Source: Neltuma alba (lineage: Eukaryota; Streptophyta; Magnoliopsida; Fabales; Fabaceae). From it: 64,000 bases of DNA. Below the pieces are notes generated by a model. The model made no database searches. It was not told where the DNA came from and saw only the letters and a list, made by a program, of their open reading frames with translations. A program made the position numbers and the translations under genes. Shown here in pieces: positions 34,470 to 46,856 of the stretch. Numbering within the stretch: the first letter of the stretch is position 1; every line of letters starts with the position of its first letter. The stretch is from positions 62,001 through 126,000 of the forward strand of contig NW_021637175.1 in the NCBI RefSeq assembly GCF_004799145.2. The letters run 5' to 3'.

Positions 34470-34811
34470 ATGATAGGGCTTTTATAGGAGAGAGCAACCC
34501 TCTTTTATGGTCTTTTTTTTTTTTTAAATGTAAAGCTGAGTTGGATTCTGAAATTATTGTAGCAGTGACTTAAATGTTTAATGCATGTTCGTCTTTTCCC
34601 GCATCTCTGGTATAACTTGCCTAACAAGGTGATATAATTGAATAAGTTTTGCACTTGATGTGGATATTTTTTTTGGGTAATCAAAGGTACGGTTAAGATT
34701 ATTTGAATGTTCCAATACCATAGATTTGTCTTTATTTTACAAAAAGCAAAACCGTGTAAATATAACATTTATGCCTGATATAGAGGTGCAGCACAGGAAA
34801 AAAATTATTAG
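34470..34811 (-). repeat. HyPRP proximal upstream region (P0)
   Basis: It matches about 34900-35250 inside P2 and 32205-32565 inside P1, with landmarks TTTAATGCATG, GCCTAACAAGGTGATATAAT and GGTACGGTTAAGATT. It is therefore the third copy of the proximal promoter, placed next to the intact gene. Confidence 0.75.
34480..34488 (-). promoter_or_regulatory. TATA box of the HyPRP gene
   Basis: The minus strand reads CTATAAAAG, about 80 nt upstream of ATG 34401, which gives a 5' UTR of roughly 50 nt. The same string sits in duplicate P1; P2 has the variant CTTATAAAAG. Confidence 0.7.
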
Positions 34812-35950
34812 ACATTCAAAATCTTATCATAATAAAAGTAAGTTTACTAACAATCTATCAGTTAAAATAGTAAGTGGTTTTACTTTTATAAATGGCATAA
34901 CACGAGCTTTTATAAGATAGGATCACTCTTTTATGTTTTTTTTAATAAAATAATTGGGATTTTCTTAAATGCAAAGCTTAAATGAGTTGACTTTTGAAAT
35001 TATTACAGTAGTGACGTTAATGTTTAATGCATGCTCTTTTTTTCCTACATCTTTAATGTAATTTGCCTAACAAGGTGATATAATTGAACAAGTTTTGCAC
35101 GTATATGATATGGATTTTTTTTTTGGTAATAAAATGTACGGTTAAGATTTTTTGAATGTTCGAATACCTTAGATTTGTCTTTATTTTACAAAATGAAAAA
35201 CTGCGTTACTATAACATGTATACTTGATAGAGAGGTGCAACACGGAATATATATATATATATATATATGTATTTCACATTCAAAATCTTATCATAATAAA
35301 GGTAGATTTACTAACAAATTATTGGATAAAATAATAAGCGGTCTCGTGAAGAGAAGAATGCAACTTTGAACCCCAAGATGCGTACTTATTAGAAAAGCTT
35401 TAAACTTAACACTTTCAGCTTGACAGAGATCATTCTTAAATTCAATGTGGTTTGAAGATACTCTGAGTTTACACCAACTTATCGTGATGTATTCTAGGCA
35501 TTATAAAAGTGATATTTTAAATTTGGGTTTTACTTTCTGTTCTTATAAGTGTCCACCGAGAATTACAGAGTTACTGTCATGTTTATAAATACAACTGCTT
35601 TTGTTTACGGATGACACGAGGTGGGAAAGTCAATTTGGTATACTATTTTTATCCTAATATTATTCACATTTTGTCATCAAAATATAAGTTATATCTTAAA
35701 ACTTGCCACATGTTTTTCAAGACTATTCCAGGTGAGGGGAAAAAGATAGCCTCTTTCTTTTATTTTCTTTTTTTATAAATATTTAGAATCAGTTTATTTC
35801 TATGTTCTTACATGAGTAATTTACTTGAACTTTGTGGAGAGCATAAAATATTACTGCCTTCGAAAATGTGGAAGTTGGTTTGTGCAATAAAGATTTTCTT
35901 TTTGCGAAGATTCGCATCCCATTATTTATAAATATATTTTTATTTTATTT
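34812..35950 (-). repeat. HyPRP upstream region, duplicate P2
   Basis: Direct repeat of P1 (32100-33255), starting ACATTCAAAATCTTATCATA and ending in an AT-rich stretch after TTATTTATAAATATA. It contains a second TATA-type string (34907-34915), but P0, not a coding region, follows on the minus strand. An (AT)n tract lies at 35246-35268. Confidence 0.8.
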
Positions 35951-36830
35951 TCTATTGTCTATTAAATTAAGTACTACATATTATAGAATGTAGATAATAT
36001 TTTTAAATTATAATAGATGAAATTGCATAAATGTTATATATTTAATACTTTCATACCATAAAAGTAAACCCTCATCAGTCTATGTTATGAGTTTATATAA
36101 ATTCGTGTGTCTAACAACCTTTCTTCTGGCTATTAATTAAAGGAAATAGGTGGTTTTTAAATATATCAAAAGGTGTTAAACTTAAAACACTTGAATTAAT
36201 GAAATTTCATTTGAAATTTTTTTTCTTGTTTTATTTATTATAGATTAAGTCTCTATTATAATTTTCAAAAATTGACATTTTCGTCTTCATTATTTTTAAA
36301 TTTTTTATGCCTTCTTATTATTTTTAAATTACACTATATTTGATTTAAGTGTATATTTACAGCATTAAATAAATAATCGACATCTACATAATCAACTCTT
36401 AGTTTTTGGCAAAAGCAAAAAATCTTAGCGTAAAAGTAATAGATTGATATATATATATATATATATATTTGTAAATAGGAGATACTCCCTTAAGAAGTTA
36501 GTTAAAAAAAAATTTGATCCAAAATATAAGAGGTTAATATATATATGTGATTATATATAATCCATTTTGTGATTATATTGGTTTTCCATGTTATAATCAG
36601 ATGTGTTAAAATGCAACCTCAAAGGAATCAAAATATGTATGTATCTTTCCTAAATCCTTGTGTACTCGCTTGGGACAGGTTTGAAAATTTGTATTACTTT
36701 AATTTGCCGGACTAAAAATTGGCATTACGTAACATATTTATGAGCAAAATATATTATATAAGCATATGTAACTTGAAATAATTACATTATAATTTTATAT
36801 CATATTTTTAACAGTAAGGAACTGATAAGT
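35951..36830. other. AT-rich intergenic stretch, no gene seen
   Basis: Very AT-rich with a (TA)n tract at about 36448-36469. The last 110 bases (from about 36720) resemble the repeated units at 40190-40590 (AACTTxATATCATAxTT-type strings), so copy C may begin slightly earlier than assigned. Confidence 0.55.
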
Positions 36831-36911
36831 GGAAGTGTCTGTATTGACAAGTTATGATTTCAATATTAATAAGTGAGTCAGAAATAACTACTCACTTTAT
36901 ACCAATATGAC

Positions 36912-38405
36912 AAAAGTTAACGGTAAAAAATATGCATAAAAATATACCAAAAGTTCATCCAATATTATGAATTTTTTTTAGTTCAAAATTACTAATCAAA
37001 GTTTAAAAAGAGGTTAATAATGCTAGCACCATTAACATCCCTTTTTTAGTAGTGAAACCCACAATTTTTAACGAAAGTATGAAAACACCCCAATTAAAAC
37101 AAAAAAAAAAAGTTAAGGGTAAAAAATACCCATGAATTTATACCAAAAGTTTATCAAGCACTATCTAATTTTTTTTAATGAAACTACTAAAATACTCCAA
37201 TCTTAAAGAGCTATTGCATTATAGTGTATTAGAGATTATTAATTATAATAAATTTGTATATCCCAATCTTTATAATTATAAAAGATTATTTGTTTTTAAT
37301 AAATTTTTTCTTCTTCAAAAAATTGTTTCTTTTTTATAAAAACCAACAAATTGTTATAGCGTATTAATTGTTATGACTAAATTATTTTAGTAGCATAAAT
37401 ATTATATGTAATAATTAATTTTTTTTTAACTTATCATGTTTTATATTTTAACATCACTGTTACTTATCTTGGAGTGTTTTAATTACGGAGAATTGTTAAA
37501 TAAAGTTAATAAAATAAATATTAATATTAATATTTCAATCTTTTGATTAGTATTCATTTGATACTTTCATATTTTTAATTCAATTTGAAAATTTTAATTA
37601 ATTCGAGAAGAAAATTATGCGAGGATGCTGTAAAGTTTGAGTAAAATAAAGAATATGAATCAATATTGTAAGAAGGCGGGCTTTTTTCTTCGAAGAGAGA
37701 TGAGCTAAGAAGACCATCAACAGGTTAGAGGGAGATGGTAGTTTCCCCCCCCGGGGTTTTATTACTGGGTATTTTAGTATTTTCATTAAAAATAATGGAT
37801 CTCACTATCAAAAGTGACTTTAAATTTTCTCAAAAAATTGAATATAAACATTAAAAAAATTCAAATAAACTATTAAATTTTATAATATAGACTGGAGGAT
37901 AAGCACACAACTTAATACACTATTGGTACAAAAAACTTATTTTTAAAAGATACTTCTAGAGTCTATTAAAAGAAAAGATTAGGGATATAAATAACTTATC
38001 TTTAAACAGCAATTTAATTCAAGCTTAAACTTTTTTACATAAGTTATTTTAATTATAACAATTTATTATAATTAATAATCTCTAACATATTCTAATGCAA
38101 TAGCCCTTCAAGAATGAGGGTACTTTGTACTTTTATTAAAAATTATATAGTATTTGGTACGCTTTTGGTATAACGTCATCAGTATTTTTGACCCTTAACT
38201 CTTTTTTTTCACTGAAGGTATTTTGATATTTTCATTAAAAAGAGTGGGTTCCACTACTTGAAAAACAGACGTTCGCATTATTGACATTTTTTTAAACTTT
38301 GATTGGTATATTTGACCCTGAAGAAAGTTCATGGTATTTTGTGAGCTTTTGATATATTTTCATGGATATCTTTTTATCCTTAACTCAAAAGACAATTCAT
38401 ATTAT
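36912..38405. mobile_element. Fold-back element, compact copy
   Basis: Arms of about 345 bp (36912-37262 and 38055-38405) are imperfect reverse complements (for example TTAGAGATTATTAATTATAA against its complement in the right arm). About 0.8 kb lies between, with no ORF. Outer ends read GTTAACGGTAAAAA and, reversed, GTTAAGGATAAAAA. I cannot assign a superfamily because no duplication can be fixed. Confidence 0.65.
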
Positions 38406-39178
38406 TTTTAAATAATTAACTTATTGAAAATACAACCTTTTTTAAATTATCATATATAACTCAAAGAATATACATTGCATTAAATTTTCAAATGAAACTC
38501 TACAAATAAAATTAATAGAATGAAATTTCAAAAACCAACCCAGGGTGCTTGTAATGACAAAGGAAAGTACCTACATTAACAAGACATTTAGCATCAGAAA
38601 AATGATGAGTCAAGGTGCAAGTATTAACAGCTGTTATGGTATATATTAATACCTAATATCAATGTATTAACGAGTAAGGGTATTAGCAAGGGTAATGAGG
38701 TCTTTTTATATTTTTATTAAATTACAATCTCTTACTTTAGCACTCTTTGGGACTTCTAATTATGAGACCTTTTTGCTGTCTTCTTTATTCCCTGGGAACT
38801 TAGTGAAATTTTCCCTAGGTTAATTGTAACCTTAATTGCTTTCGTGCGTATGTAATCCTCAATAAGCCATAGGACTAGATACCTTTCGGCTGCTTTTAAT
38901 CATCTTTACGTACCTAATTTTTTTCCTCTAAGTTTGACCTTAGATTTCAAGTGAATAATAAATAAATAAATAACACGACGAAATGCTAATTTTGGAACAA
39001 AATTAAATAAATTATGTATTAAATCATTTTATAACTAAATAATTGATAACTGATTGATTCGCCCCTTGGATGACAATTGAAATTGTCATGACAAAGCTGG
39101 CACCGCAATATGTACTGAATTGTATTTTTTTCCCCCTACCTCTTATGTGTTATTTCATCTATCCTTAATTAAAACTAA

Positions 39179-39413
39179 GGGTTAATATAATTTTTGGCTT
39201 CCCAAGTTTGCGCTCATTTTGGTTTTGATCCCTCAAATTCCAAACCATAGATTTTGGTCCCTCAAGAGACAAAATAGTCTAAATTTTTATTGGATTATAA
39301 GGACCAATGTTTTAAATGAAAAGAAATTTGAGAGACTAAAACCCATGATTTGAAATTTGAGAGACCAAAATAAAATGAAGATAAATTTAAAGGACCAAAG
39401 TTTGTATTAACCC
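39179..39413. mobile_element. Mutator-type MITE in copy C (235 bp)
   Basis: Ends GGGTTAATATAA and TTGTATTAACCC; TSD TAAAACTAA at 39170-39178 and 39414-39422. Orthologue of 7404-7637, so it inserted before A and C separated. Confidence 0.85.
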
Positions 39414-40988
39414 TAAAACTAATTAAAGAAAGTTGAAGATCATGAATTTCAATGCCAAGCATCTACCTTTTTTTGGCCAACGCAAATTTTTTTTTCCCTC
39501 TGTATATTTATCTTGTATGTGGAGAATACTTAAAATAAGCCAACCTGCTAGTATTGCCGTGAAGCCATGGGGTGCCAAATTAATATTGAAACCAAATCTC
39601 CTATTTCTACAAATGTTGTATTGCATGGGAGACAAAGATCATGTGTTTTTTTTTTTTAATACACTTCTACAGCAGACACTTTTTATTTTCATTCTGGAAG
39701 ACTTTTTACCTTTATTTTGAGGGGACATAAAAAAACAAAAAGAAACATAGTATGTATCTCACATTTCATCTTTGTTTTGGACAACATGAAAAGTGGATTT
39801 GTTGTTCTAGTTTATATTTGTTGGACAGCTTCTATGTATGCAGTCAATTTGTTAATTCCAAAAGAGGCTGATTAATAATGGAGCTTAGCGCATAAACAAT
39901 TCGATCGAAGAATGTTACATGTTGGCAGTGAATTGTGACAATTCAAATTGCACAGATTATAAAATTAATATTTTAAGGTTTTGTATCAAGATAGGCATTA
40001 CTTCTATATATGCTAGCGGGCAAACTTACTCTATCTTTTTTTTTTTTAATGACAGAATTAGTGATGAAAATTTTGTCACTAAAACTTCTGATAGTCACAA
40101 TCTAAGATGCAAGCATTGACTAGTAAAAATAATGCTTGCAATTACAAATGATAGTGCTTAGGATGACAAGTCATTTATATTAGAAACTAAAATTTATCCA
40201 CCAGATTATGTATAAAACAGATTATATGAATATATATAACTGCACATTATTAGATAAGAAAATATGACCTTATATCATACTTTTAGCAACTCAAAGATGA
40301 CAACTTAAAGTGCATGAATTGACAACTAAGAGTATCTGAAATGACAACTGATAGTTCTAGAGAGGAGTCCATCAATTTGTATGTAAAATGGATTATATGA
40401 ACATATGCAACTCTATATCATAATTGTATAACTTGATATCACATTACGTAGGAAAATATAACTTTATATCATACTTTTAGCAATACAAAAATGACAATTT
40501 AAATAGCAAGGATTGACATGTAAGAGTGTTTGGAACGACAAGTGATAATGTGTGTTATAACAAGTCAATAATATCATAATCTAAAATTTATCCATCAAAT
40601 TACGAGTCTATGTAACTTCATATCTATATCATAATATATTAAGGAGCGGAGGCAGTACTACATTATGCACTGAGTTGAACTCAAAAAAACGTCAATGCAC
40701 TCGCTATTGTGGATGTGTGCCATTTGACGTTTTGAAAAGTGTTGCCACGTCAGTTATATATTTGAAGGATATATTTTGATTATGAGCAAAAGGTTCTAAA
40801 TTTTATAATTAGTTTGACACAATAATGAAGTACTCAAAAAAACGTAGATGAATATCAAATGAAATATATCACCAGAATAATGATTTATGAGTGTGTATGG
40901 GCATATATTATTTTGGAGTGAATTAAGCATCGCGTAATATTATTGTAGGTCAAATTATTTGAGATATTATGGAGTTATTGATATAGTA

Positions 40989-41241
40989 CATCCAGTTCTT
41001 AATATAAGAGCTCATTTGATTTTTAATTTACTTTTAAATATAAGATTCTGATCTACTTTGCTTCTTATATTTATCCATTTTTTTCAAGTCAATCCTTGTA
41101 ATAATGGTAGTTCTATCCAATACACTTGATTAGTAAAGATATTTTAAGAAAGACAATACATATCATTACAAATAACTAACGTAACTAGTTTTCTTAATCT
41201 ATCCAAATTAGTCAACTAGCTCTTACATTGAGGACCAGAAG
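40989..41241. mobile_element. Stowaway-like MITE (253 bp)
   Basis: Left end CATCCAGTTCTTAATATAAG, right end GAGGACCAGAAG preceded by CTCTTACATT; TA on both sides. Copy B lacks it at the matching place (GGTTATTGATA continues directly). Confidence 0.7.
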
Positions 41242-41520
41242 TAGTATTAATTAATATTATTGTATGTGTATATATGAGTGTGTATCTACTTCCTTCATGC
41301 CATCATCTTTTCTTCTTCTTTAACTTCTTCGTGCCTAGCTATTACATCCTTAAGAATGGGTAATTGTTGACACATCTAGTCCTTCATCATGACCCCATGC
41401 GTGTACATCAATCTTTATATCCTTATCCATGCGTTCTTCTATAGGGTGATTTCAAGTACTACGCTATGACGAAATTTTATGACTTGTTTAATATTGCTTG
41501 CTTAGATGATTGGCATTATC

Positions 41521-41805
41521 CATTCCTTGTCCATATTCTCCATCTAGCCTAAATCATTTAGAAAAAAAATGCCAAAATCAAAAAGCAACAATAATCGGTA
41601 TATACCAGCCAAACAACTCAAAACATTTTTAAACAATAAAAAGAAAAAATAAGAAAACTACTACCCTTAATAAGAATCTCGAAATGAGTCACAAACAAGC
41701 TAGTAACACAAGAGTTCTCACAAAATGTAAAAATGCATAGATTAGATCGACTAGCAGAAAAACAATACAATAACCAACCACATTTCAAACCCATTTAATA
41801 GAAGG
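41521..41805. other. Flank of copia-2, no gene seen
   Basis: A-rich non-coding sequence that resumes at 46857 once copia-2 is removed. Confidence 0.5.
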
Positions 41806-41823
41806 AAATGAAAAAAAAGGGGC

Positions 41824-42095
41824 TGTTGAAGCATAGAACTATAATGTTCAGCCCAATGACATGAGGCCCAAAGTTCTTGGGTCACACTGATTTACTATCT
41901 GATTAAAAGGCCTGTTATAGCTTTTCTAGAACCTTGTATTAGAGCAATGTATCTTATTTTCTTTCTCACTTGTATCACTTTTTCACCGCTACTACACATT
42001 ATATATACCTGTGTATTCCTATCATTCTGTGCAATGGAAAATCTTGCTCTACAGTATGAATATTATTGATCCTTTTGTGACTCTATACCTTTTCA
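41824..42095 (+). repeat. Copia-2 5' LTR
   Basis: 272 bp, from TGTTGAAGCATAG to CTATACCTTTTCA. TATA-like ATTATATATACC near 41999. Confidence 0.95.
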
Positions 42096-42107
42096 TGGTA
42101 TCAGAGC
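42096..42107 (+). promoter_or_regulatory. Copia-2 primer binding site (tRNA-iMet)
   Basis: TGGTATCAGAGC directly after the LTR, an exact match to the usual copia site. Confidence 0.95.
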
Positions 42108-42120
42108 CATAAAAATCATC

Positions 42121-45100
42121 ATGACATCATCTTCTTCTTCTGATCTGGGCTCCTCACCTTCAGCGTCAACTATGGTTCCATCTACCTCTCCAACCACGGT
42201 TTCTTCTTCTTCGTCTCACTTTCTCTCAATAAAACTAAACAATGATAATTATACAGTATGGAAAGCACAAATGGTGCCTTATCTTTATGGCCAACAATTA
42301 TACTCCTTACTTGATGGATCATATCCTTTCCCTCCCCTCACTACAGAATCTGGTCAACCCAACCCTGAGTATCACAAATGGTTCCATCTTGACCAGTTAG
42401 CTCCTTCCATCATCATTTCTTCACTCTTTGAATCCCTCATCGGACAAGTGATCAAACACAAGACTGCACGTTCAATGTGGCTGGCTCTTGAAAGAATGTT
42501 CACTTAAAAAAATCAGGCTCAGTTACTTCATTTACACAATCAGATTACTAATTTACAAAAAGGAGGAGATTCTATTACTAAATATTATAAAAAGGCAATG
42601 TTGCTTTCTCAATCCTTGAGTATTGCTGGCAAACCAGTTACTGATTCTGAGTTCATTACTTATATTTTAAATGGTCTTGGCCCTGAATTTGATTCGGTTG
42701 TAGCCTCTGTTACTACAAGAGCATTGGAACTAACTCCAGAAGATGTTCTCAGTTACCTCTTACTACATGAAGCTCATTTGTCCAAACAGGACCATGTCCA
42801 GTCCCTTGAGGCTGCTGTCTCGGCCAACTATACTGCACCTAGACCACCTTTTCGACCCCCTGCCTCTCGTGGTTATGCTCGTGGACATGGTAGAGGGGGT
42901 CGTTTCTCTCCTTTTCGTGGTCGAGGTCGTGGACGCTCTGGTAGAATGGGTCAATCATTCTCTGCTGGTCGAACCCCTTGCCCCTGATAATGATAATTTT
43001 TGTCACTTTTGTAGACATTATAGTCATATGATATTCACTTGTTATCACAGATTTGATCATTCATATCCGGCTTCACCTCCTACAACCTTGACGGAAGCTC
43101 ACCATACTTATACCAATGTTGCTCATGATGATGCTTGGTATTTTGACACTGGTGCTACCAATCACTTGAGCTCTGATTTTACCAATCTCAATATCTATTC
43201 TAAACCATACCGAGGCAAAGATCATGTTCACACCACTGATGGTTCACCCCTACCGATCAGTCACCAAGGAGTAGGCAACATTTCTAACCCTTCAGGCACC
43301 TATCTCCTCTCTGATTTACTTCTTGTACCCTCCACCTCTAAAAATCTAATTTCAGTTGGTCAGTTCTATTTTGATAATAATGTATATTTTGAATTTTATG
43401 CTTCTCATTTTCTTATGAAGGATCTTCGCACCAAGAAGGTGTTGTTTCAAGGGCTAACAAATAACTTCCTCTACCCATCACGTCATATATCAGTTGCTTG
43501 TCTTAGAGTCAAAGCTTCAAAAGATCAATGGCACGCCAGACATGGTCATCCAGCTTATCGGACTGTCTAGCATGTTTTATCTAAATATTCCCTTCCCTAT
43601 TCCCCTTCTGTCTCATCCCTCTCTTGTCCTTCGTGTAATAAATCTAAGAGTCATGTTCTTCCTCCTCCGCATTCGTCTCATCGGTCCTCTTCCCCTTTAT
43701 TTCTTGTTTTTGCTGATGTTTGGGGTCCTGCCCCTGTTTTGTCCACTAAAGGTTATAAATACTATATCTCCTTTGTTGATGATTATACTAAATATACTTG
43801 GTTTTTCCCTCTTCGCCTCAAATCAAATGTCACCAAGATTTTTCAGATATTCCAAAAACAAGTAGAAAATTTATTTCAAACAAAAATTAAATTTCTTCAA
43901 ACTGATGGGGGAGGAGAGTTTCGTGCTTTGCATAAAATTCTTGAATCTGAGGGAATTTTCGAACGCATAACCTGTCCCTACTCTCATGCTCAAAATGGTA
44001 TAGTCGAAAGAAAACACCGTCACATTGTTGAATCTAGCTTAGCCTTGTTAAATCATGCTTCTCTGCCTCAAAAATTTTGGGTCCATGCCTTTGCTTCAGC
44101 TATTTATCTAATAAACCACTTACCTTCACCTTCTCTTAACTACAAATCACCATACCACCTTCTTTTTCATCATTCCCCTGATTATACTTTTCTGAAAATT
44201 TTTGGCTGTGCGTGTTGGCCGAACTTACGTCCTTATGTTCGTAATAAGCTGGAACCACAATCTATGCTGCGCATTTTTTTGGGATATGCTAATAATTATA
44301 AAGGTTATTTTTGTTTTGAACCCAAGATCAATCACATGTATATATCACGTGATGTTCTATTTGATGAAAACACTTTTCCTGCACCTAATTTTTTTATTTG
44401 ATCTCCTCCTTATGAATTTCTGAATCAGCCCACTTACACAATATTACCTCATCTCAATTTCTAGACCAGCCCATCATATACCCTTTCTCCTTCTTTGGCC
44501 AGCCCAACATATACACATTCCCCTCCTTCTCAACCCAGCCTAGAAACACATCCTATTCAGGCCCCACCCTCCTCCTCGGATCCCTCCCCTCCTATACCTA
44601 CTCCAACTCTTTCTCTCTCTCCAGTGTCGTCGTCTCTATCCTTATCCTCATCTTCCCCTTCTCTGAAAGCTTCGCGGCCTGCTTCACTTGCTTCCCCTTC
44701 TCTGAAAGCTTCGCGGCCTGCTTCACTTGCTCTGTCTGTTCACCCTCCTCCCTCCTCTTTGTCTCGTATGGTCACTCGTTCCCAGACACACACACTCAAG
44801 CCTAAAACCTTTACAGATGGTACAATCAGATGGGCCCCACCCAAAGCTTATAGTAGCAGTGTCGGCTCACCACCCGATGCACCTACCTCCATAGCTGTTG
44901 CTCTGAAATTTCTAGAATGGCGATCTGCTATGGAAGATGAGATGACCGTGCTTCACGCCACCGAAACTTGGGACCTCATTCCTCCTCCTTCAAACTGTCC
45001 GATTATCAAATGTAAATGGGTCTACGGAAGAAGTTTTGAGCCGATAGGACCCTTGAGAAATATAAAGCCCGACTGGTTGTGAAAGGATTCCATCAAACAC

Positions 45101-46580
45101 CAGGTATTGATTTATGTGATACATTCTCTCCGGTTGTTAAGCCCTCCACGATTCGCTTACTCCTGTCATTGGCTGTTACTTCTGGCTGGTGCATGAAACA
45201 AATAGACATACAGAATGCCTCTTTACATGGTTCTCTTGAAAAGGAAATTTATATGAAGCAACCTCCAGGATTTAAAAACTCTAAATTTCCTCCTCATTAT
45301 GTTTGCAAGCTTTGCAAGTCTATCTATGGACTTAAATAGGCTCCACGAGCCTGGTTTTCTCGACTTAGCTCTTGTCTCACAAGTTTCAGTTTTATCCCCT
45401 CCCAGTCTAATTCCTCTCTGTTTATCAAGCAATCTGCCTTGTCTGCACTTTACCTCCTAGTTTATGTTGATGATATTTTGCTCATTGGTACTGATTCATC
45501 CTCTGTGAATAACTTTATTCGACTTCTTAGTCATCATTTTCCTGTTAAAGATCTTGGCAGTCTGAATTTCTTCCTTGGAATTGAGGCTCGCTTAACCGAT
45601 AAGGGTCTCCTTTTAACCCAAAGGAAATGCATTGTTGACTTGCTTCACAAAACAAATATGCTTTATTGCAAACCTATGACAACTCTTATGGCATTTGGAA
45701 GAAAATTATCTATGCTGGATGGTTATTTTTGAGGATATAACTCTATACAGAAGTGTTGTTGGAAGCCTGCAGTATCTGTCTTTTACCAGACCTAATATCT
45801 CTTATGCGATTAACAAATTCTGTCAATTTTTACATGCCCCTAGAGATACTCATTGGATTGCTGTTGAGAGAATACTATGTTATCTGAAACATACCATTGA
45901 TTGTGGCCTCTTAATACACAAGTCCCCTTCCGCTTCTCTCACTACTTTCTCTGATGCTGATTGGGCTGGATGTCCTAATGATAGGAGATCTACTGGTGGT
46001 TTTTGTGTATTTATACTCATTGGATTGCTGTTGAGAGAATACTATGTTATCTGAAACATACCATTGATTGTGGCCTCTTAATACACAAGTCCCCTTCCGC
46101 TTCTCTCACTACTTTCTCTGATGCTGATTGGGCTGGGTGTCCTAATGATAGGAGATCTACTGGTGGTTTTTGTGTATTCTTTGGTAGTAATTTAATCTCT
46201 TGGTCTACTAAAAAGCAACAAACTGTTGCTAGATCTTCCACAGAGGATGAATACCGTTCCCTTGCCTTAGCCACTTGTGATTTGATTTGGCTTCAGTCCT
46301 TACTAAAAGAGTTGGGCATCTTTTTACCCAACGCTCCTACACTGTGTTGTGACAACATTGGTGCTACATATCTTTCTGCCAATCCTGTTATGCATGCCAG
46401 AACCAAACATGTTGAATTAGACTATCATTTTGTGCGTGAGAGTTGCTGCCAAAACTCTCAATGTTGTCTTTTTGTCTTCAAGGTTTCAGCTCACAGATGT
46501 GTTCACTAAACCTCTTCTAGCTCCTAGATTTCAACTGATACGTACAAGCCTTACAGTTCTTCCTCTGCTCGGCTTGAAGG
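42121..46580 (+). pseudogene. Copia-2 gag-pol polyprotein, broken
   Basis: gag starts at ATG 42121 with a Ser/Thr-rich head, then a retrotransposon gag domain, a Gly/Arg-rich tract (about 42870-42950) and the zinc knuckle CHFCRHYSHMIFTC (about 42999). Protease WYFDTGATNHL (about 43136) keeps its Asp. Integrase has FADVWGP (about 43711), LQTDGGGEF (about 43898) and GIVERKH (about 44000). Reverse transcriptase has LLVYVDDILLIG (about 45457). RNase H has FSDADWAGC (about 45948, duplicated at about 46115). Breaks: stops at 42505, 43568, 44399, about 44463 and 45337; frameshifts near 42980, 45020 and 45690, at the 167-bp duplication, and near 46440. A 39-bp repeat (PSLKASRPASLAS) lies near 44655-44732. 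Several stops look like CAG to TAG changes. Confidence 0.93.
45846..46179. repeat. 167-bp tandem duplication in copia-2 RNase H region
   Basis: 45846-46012 and 46013-46179 are the same sequence with one visible difference (GCTGGATGTCC, GCTGGGTGTCC). 167 is not a multiple of three, so it shifts the frame and duplicates the FSDADWAGC motif. Confidence 0.9.
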
Positions 46581-46584
46581 GGGC
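46573..46584 (+). promoter_or_regulatory. Copia-2 polypurine tract
   Basis: CTTGAAGGGGGC directly precedes the 3' LTR. Confidence 0.8.
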
Positions 46585-46855
46585 TGTTGAAGTACAGAAC
46601 TATAATGTTCAGCCCAATGACATGAGGCCCAAATTCTTGGGTCACACTAATTTACTATTTGATTAAAGGGCCTGTTATAGCTTTTCTAGAACCTTGTATT
46701 AGGGCAACGTGTCTTATTTTCTTTCTCACCTGTATCCCTTTTTCACCGCCACTACACATTATATATGCCTGTGTATTCCTATCATTCTGTGCAATGGAAA
46801 ATCTTGCTCTACAGTATGAATATTATTAATCCTTTTGTGACTCTATACCTTTTCA
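46585..46855 (+). repeat. Copia-2 3' LTR
   Basis: 271 bp, about 95% identical to the 5' LTR, ending CTATACCTTTTCA. Confidence 0.95.
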
Positions 46856-46856
46856 C

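Larger units (their letters stand above)
36831..41520. repeat. Large dispersed repeat, copy C (most complete, about 4.7 kb)
   Basis: It matches copy A from 1 to 9490 without the LINE composite and without the Stowaway at 8384, and matches copy B at both ends. It contains the compact fold-back unit (36912-38405), the Mutator MITE (39179), two related units of about 180 bp (about 40190-40365 and 40375-40590) and a MITE at 40989. No transposase or other protein found. Confidence 0.85.
41824..46855 (+). mobile_element. Ty1/copia LTR retrotransposon (copia-2)
   Basis: A complete 5.03-kb element: LTRs 41824-42095 and 46585-46855 (TG...CA), perfect tRNA-iMet primer site, polypurine tract, gag-pol in copia order. 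The LTRs differ at about a dozen positions plus one indel (about 5%), so insertion is much older than copia-1. gag-pol has many stops and frameshifts. A 5-bp duplication directly at the LTR ends is not visible; AAATG occurs at 41806-41810 and 46857-46861. Confidence 0.95.
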
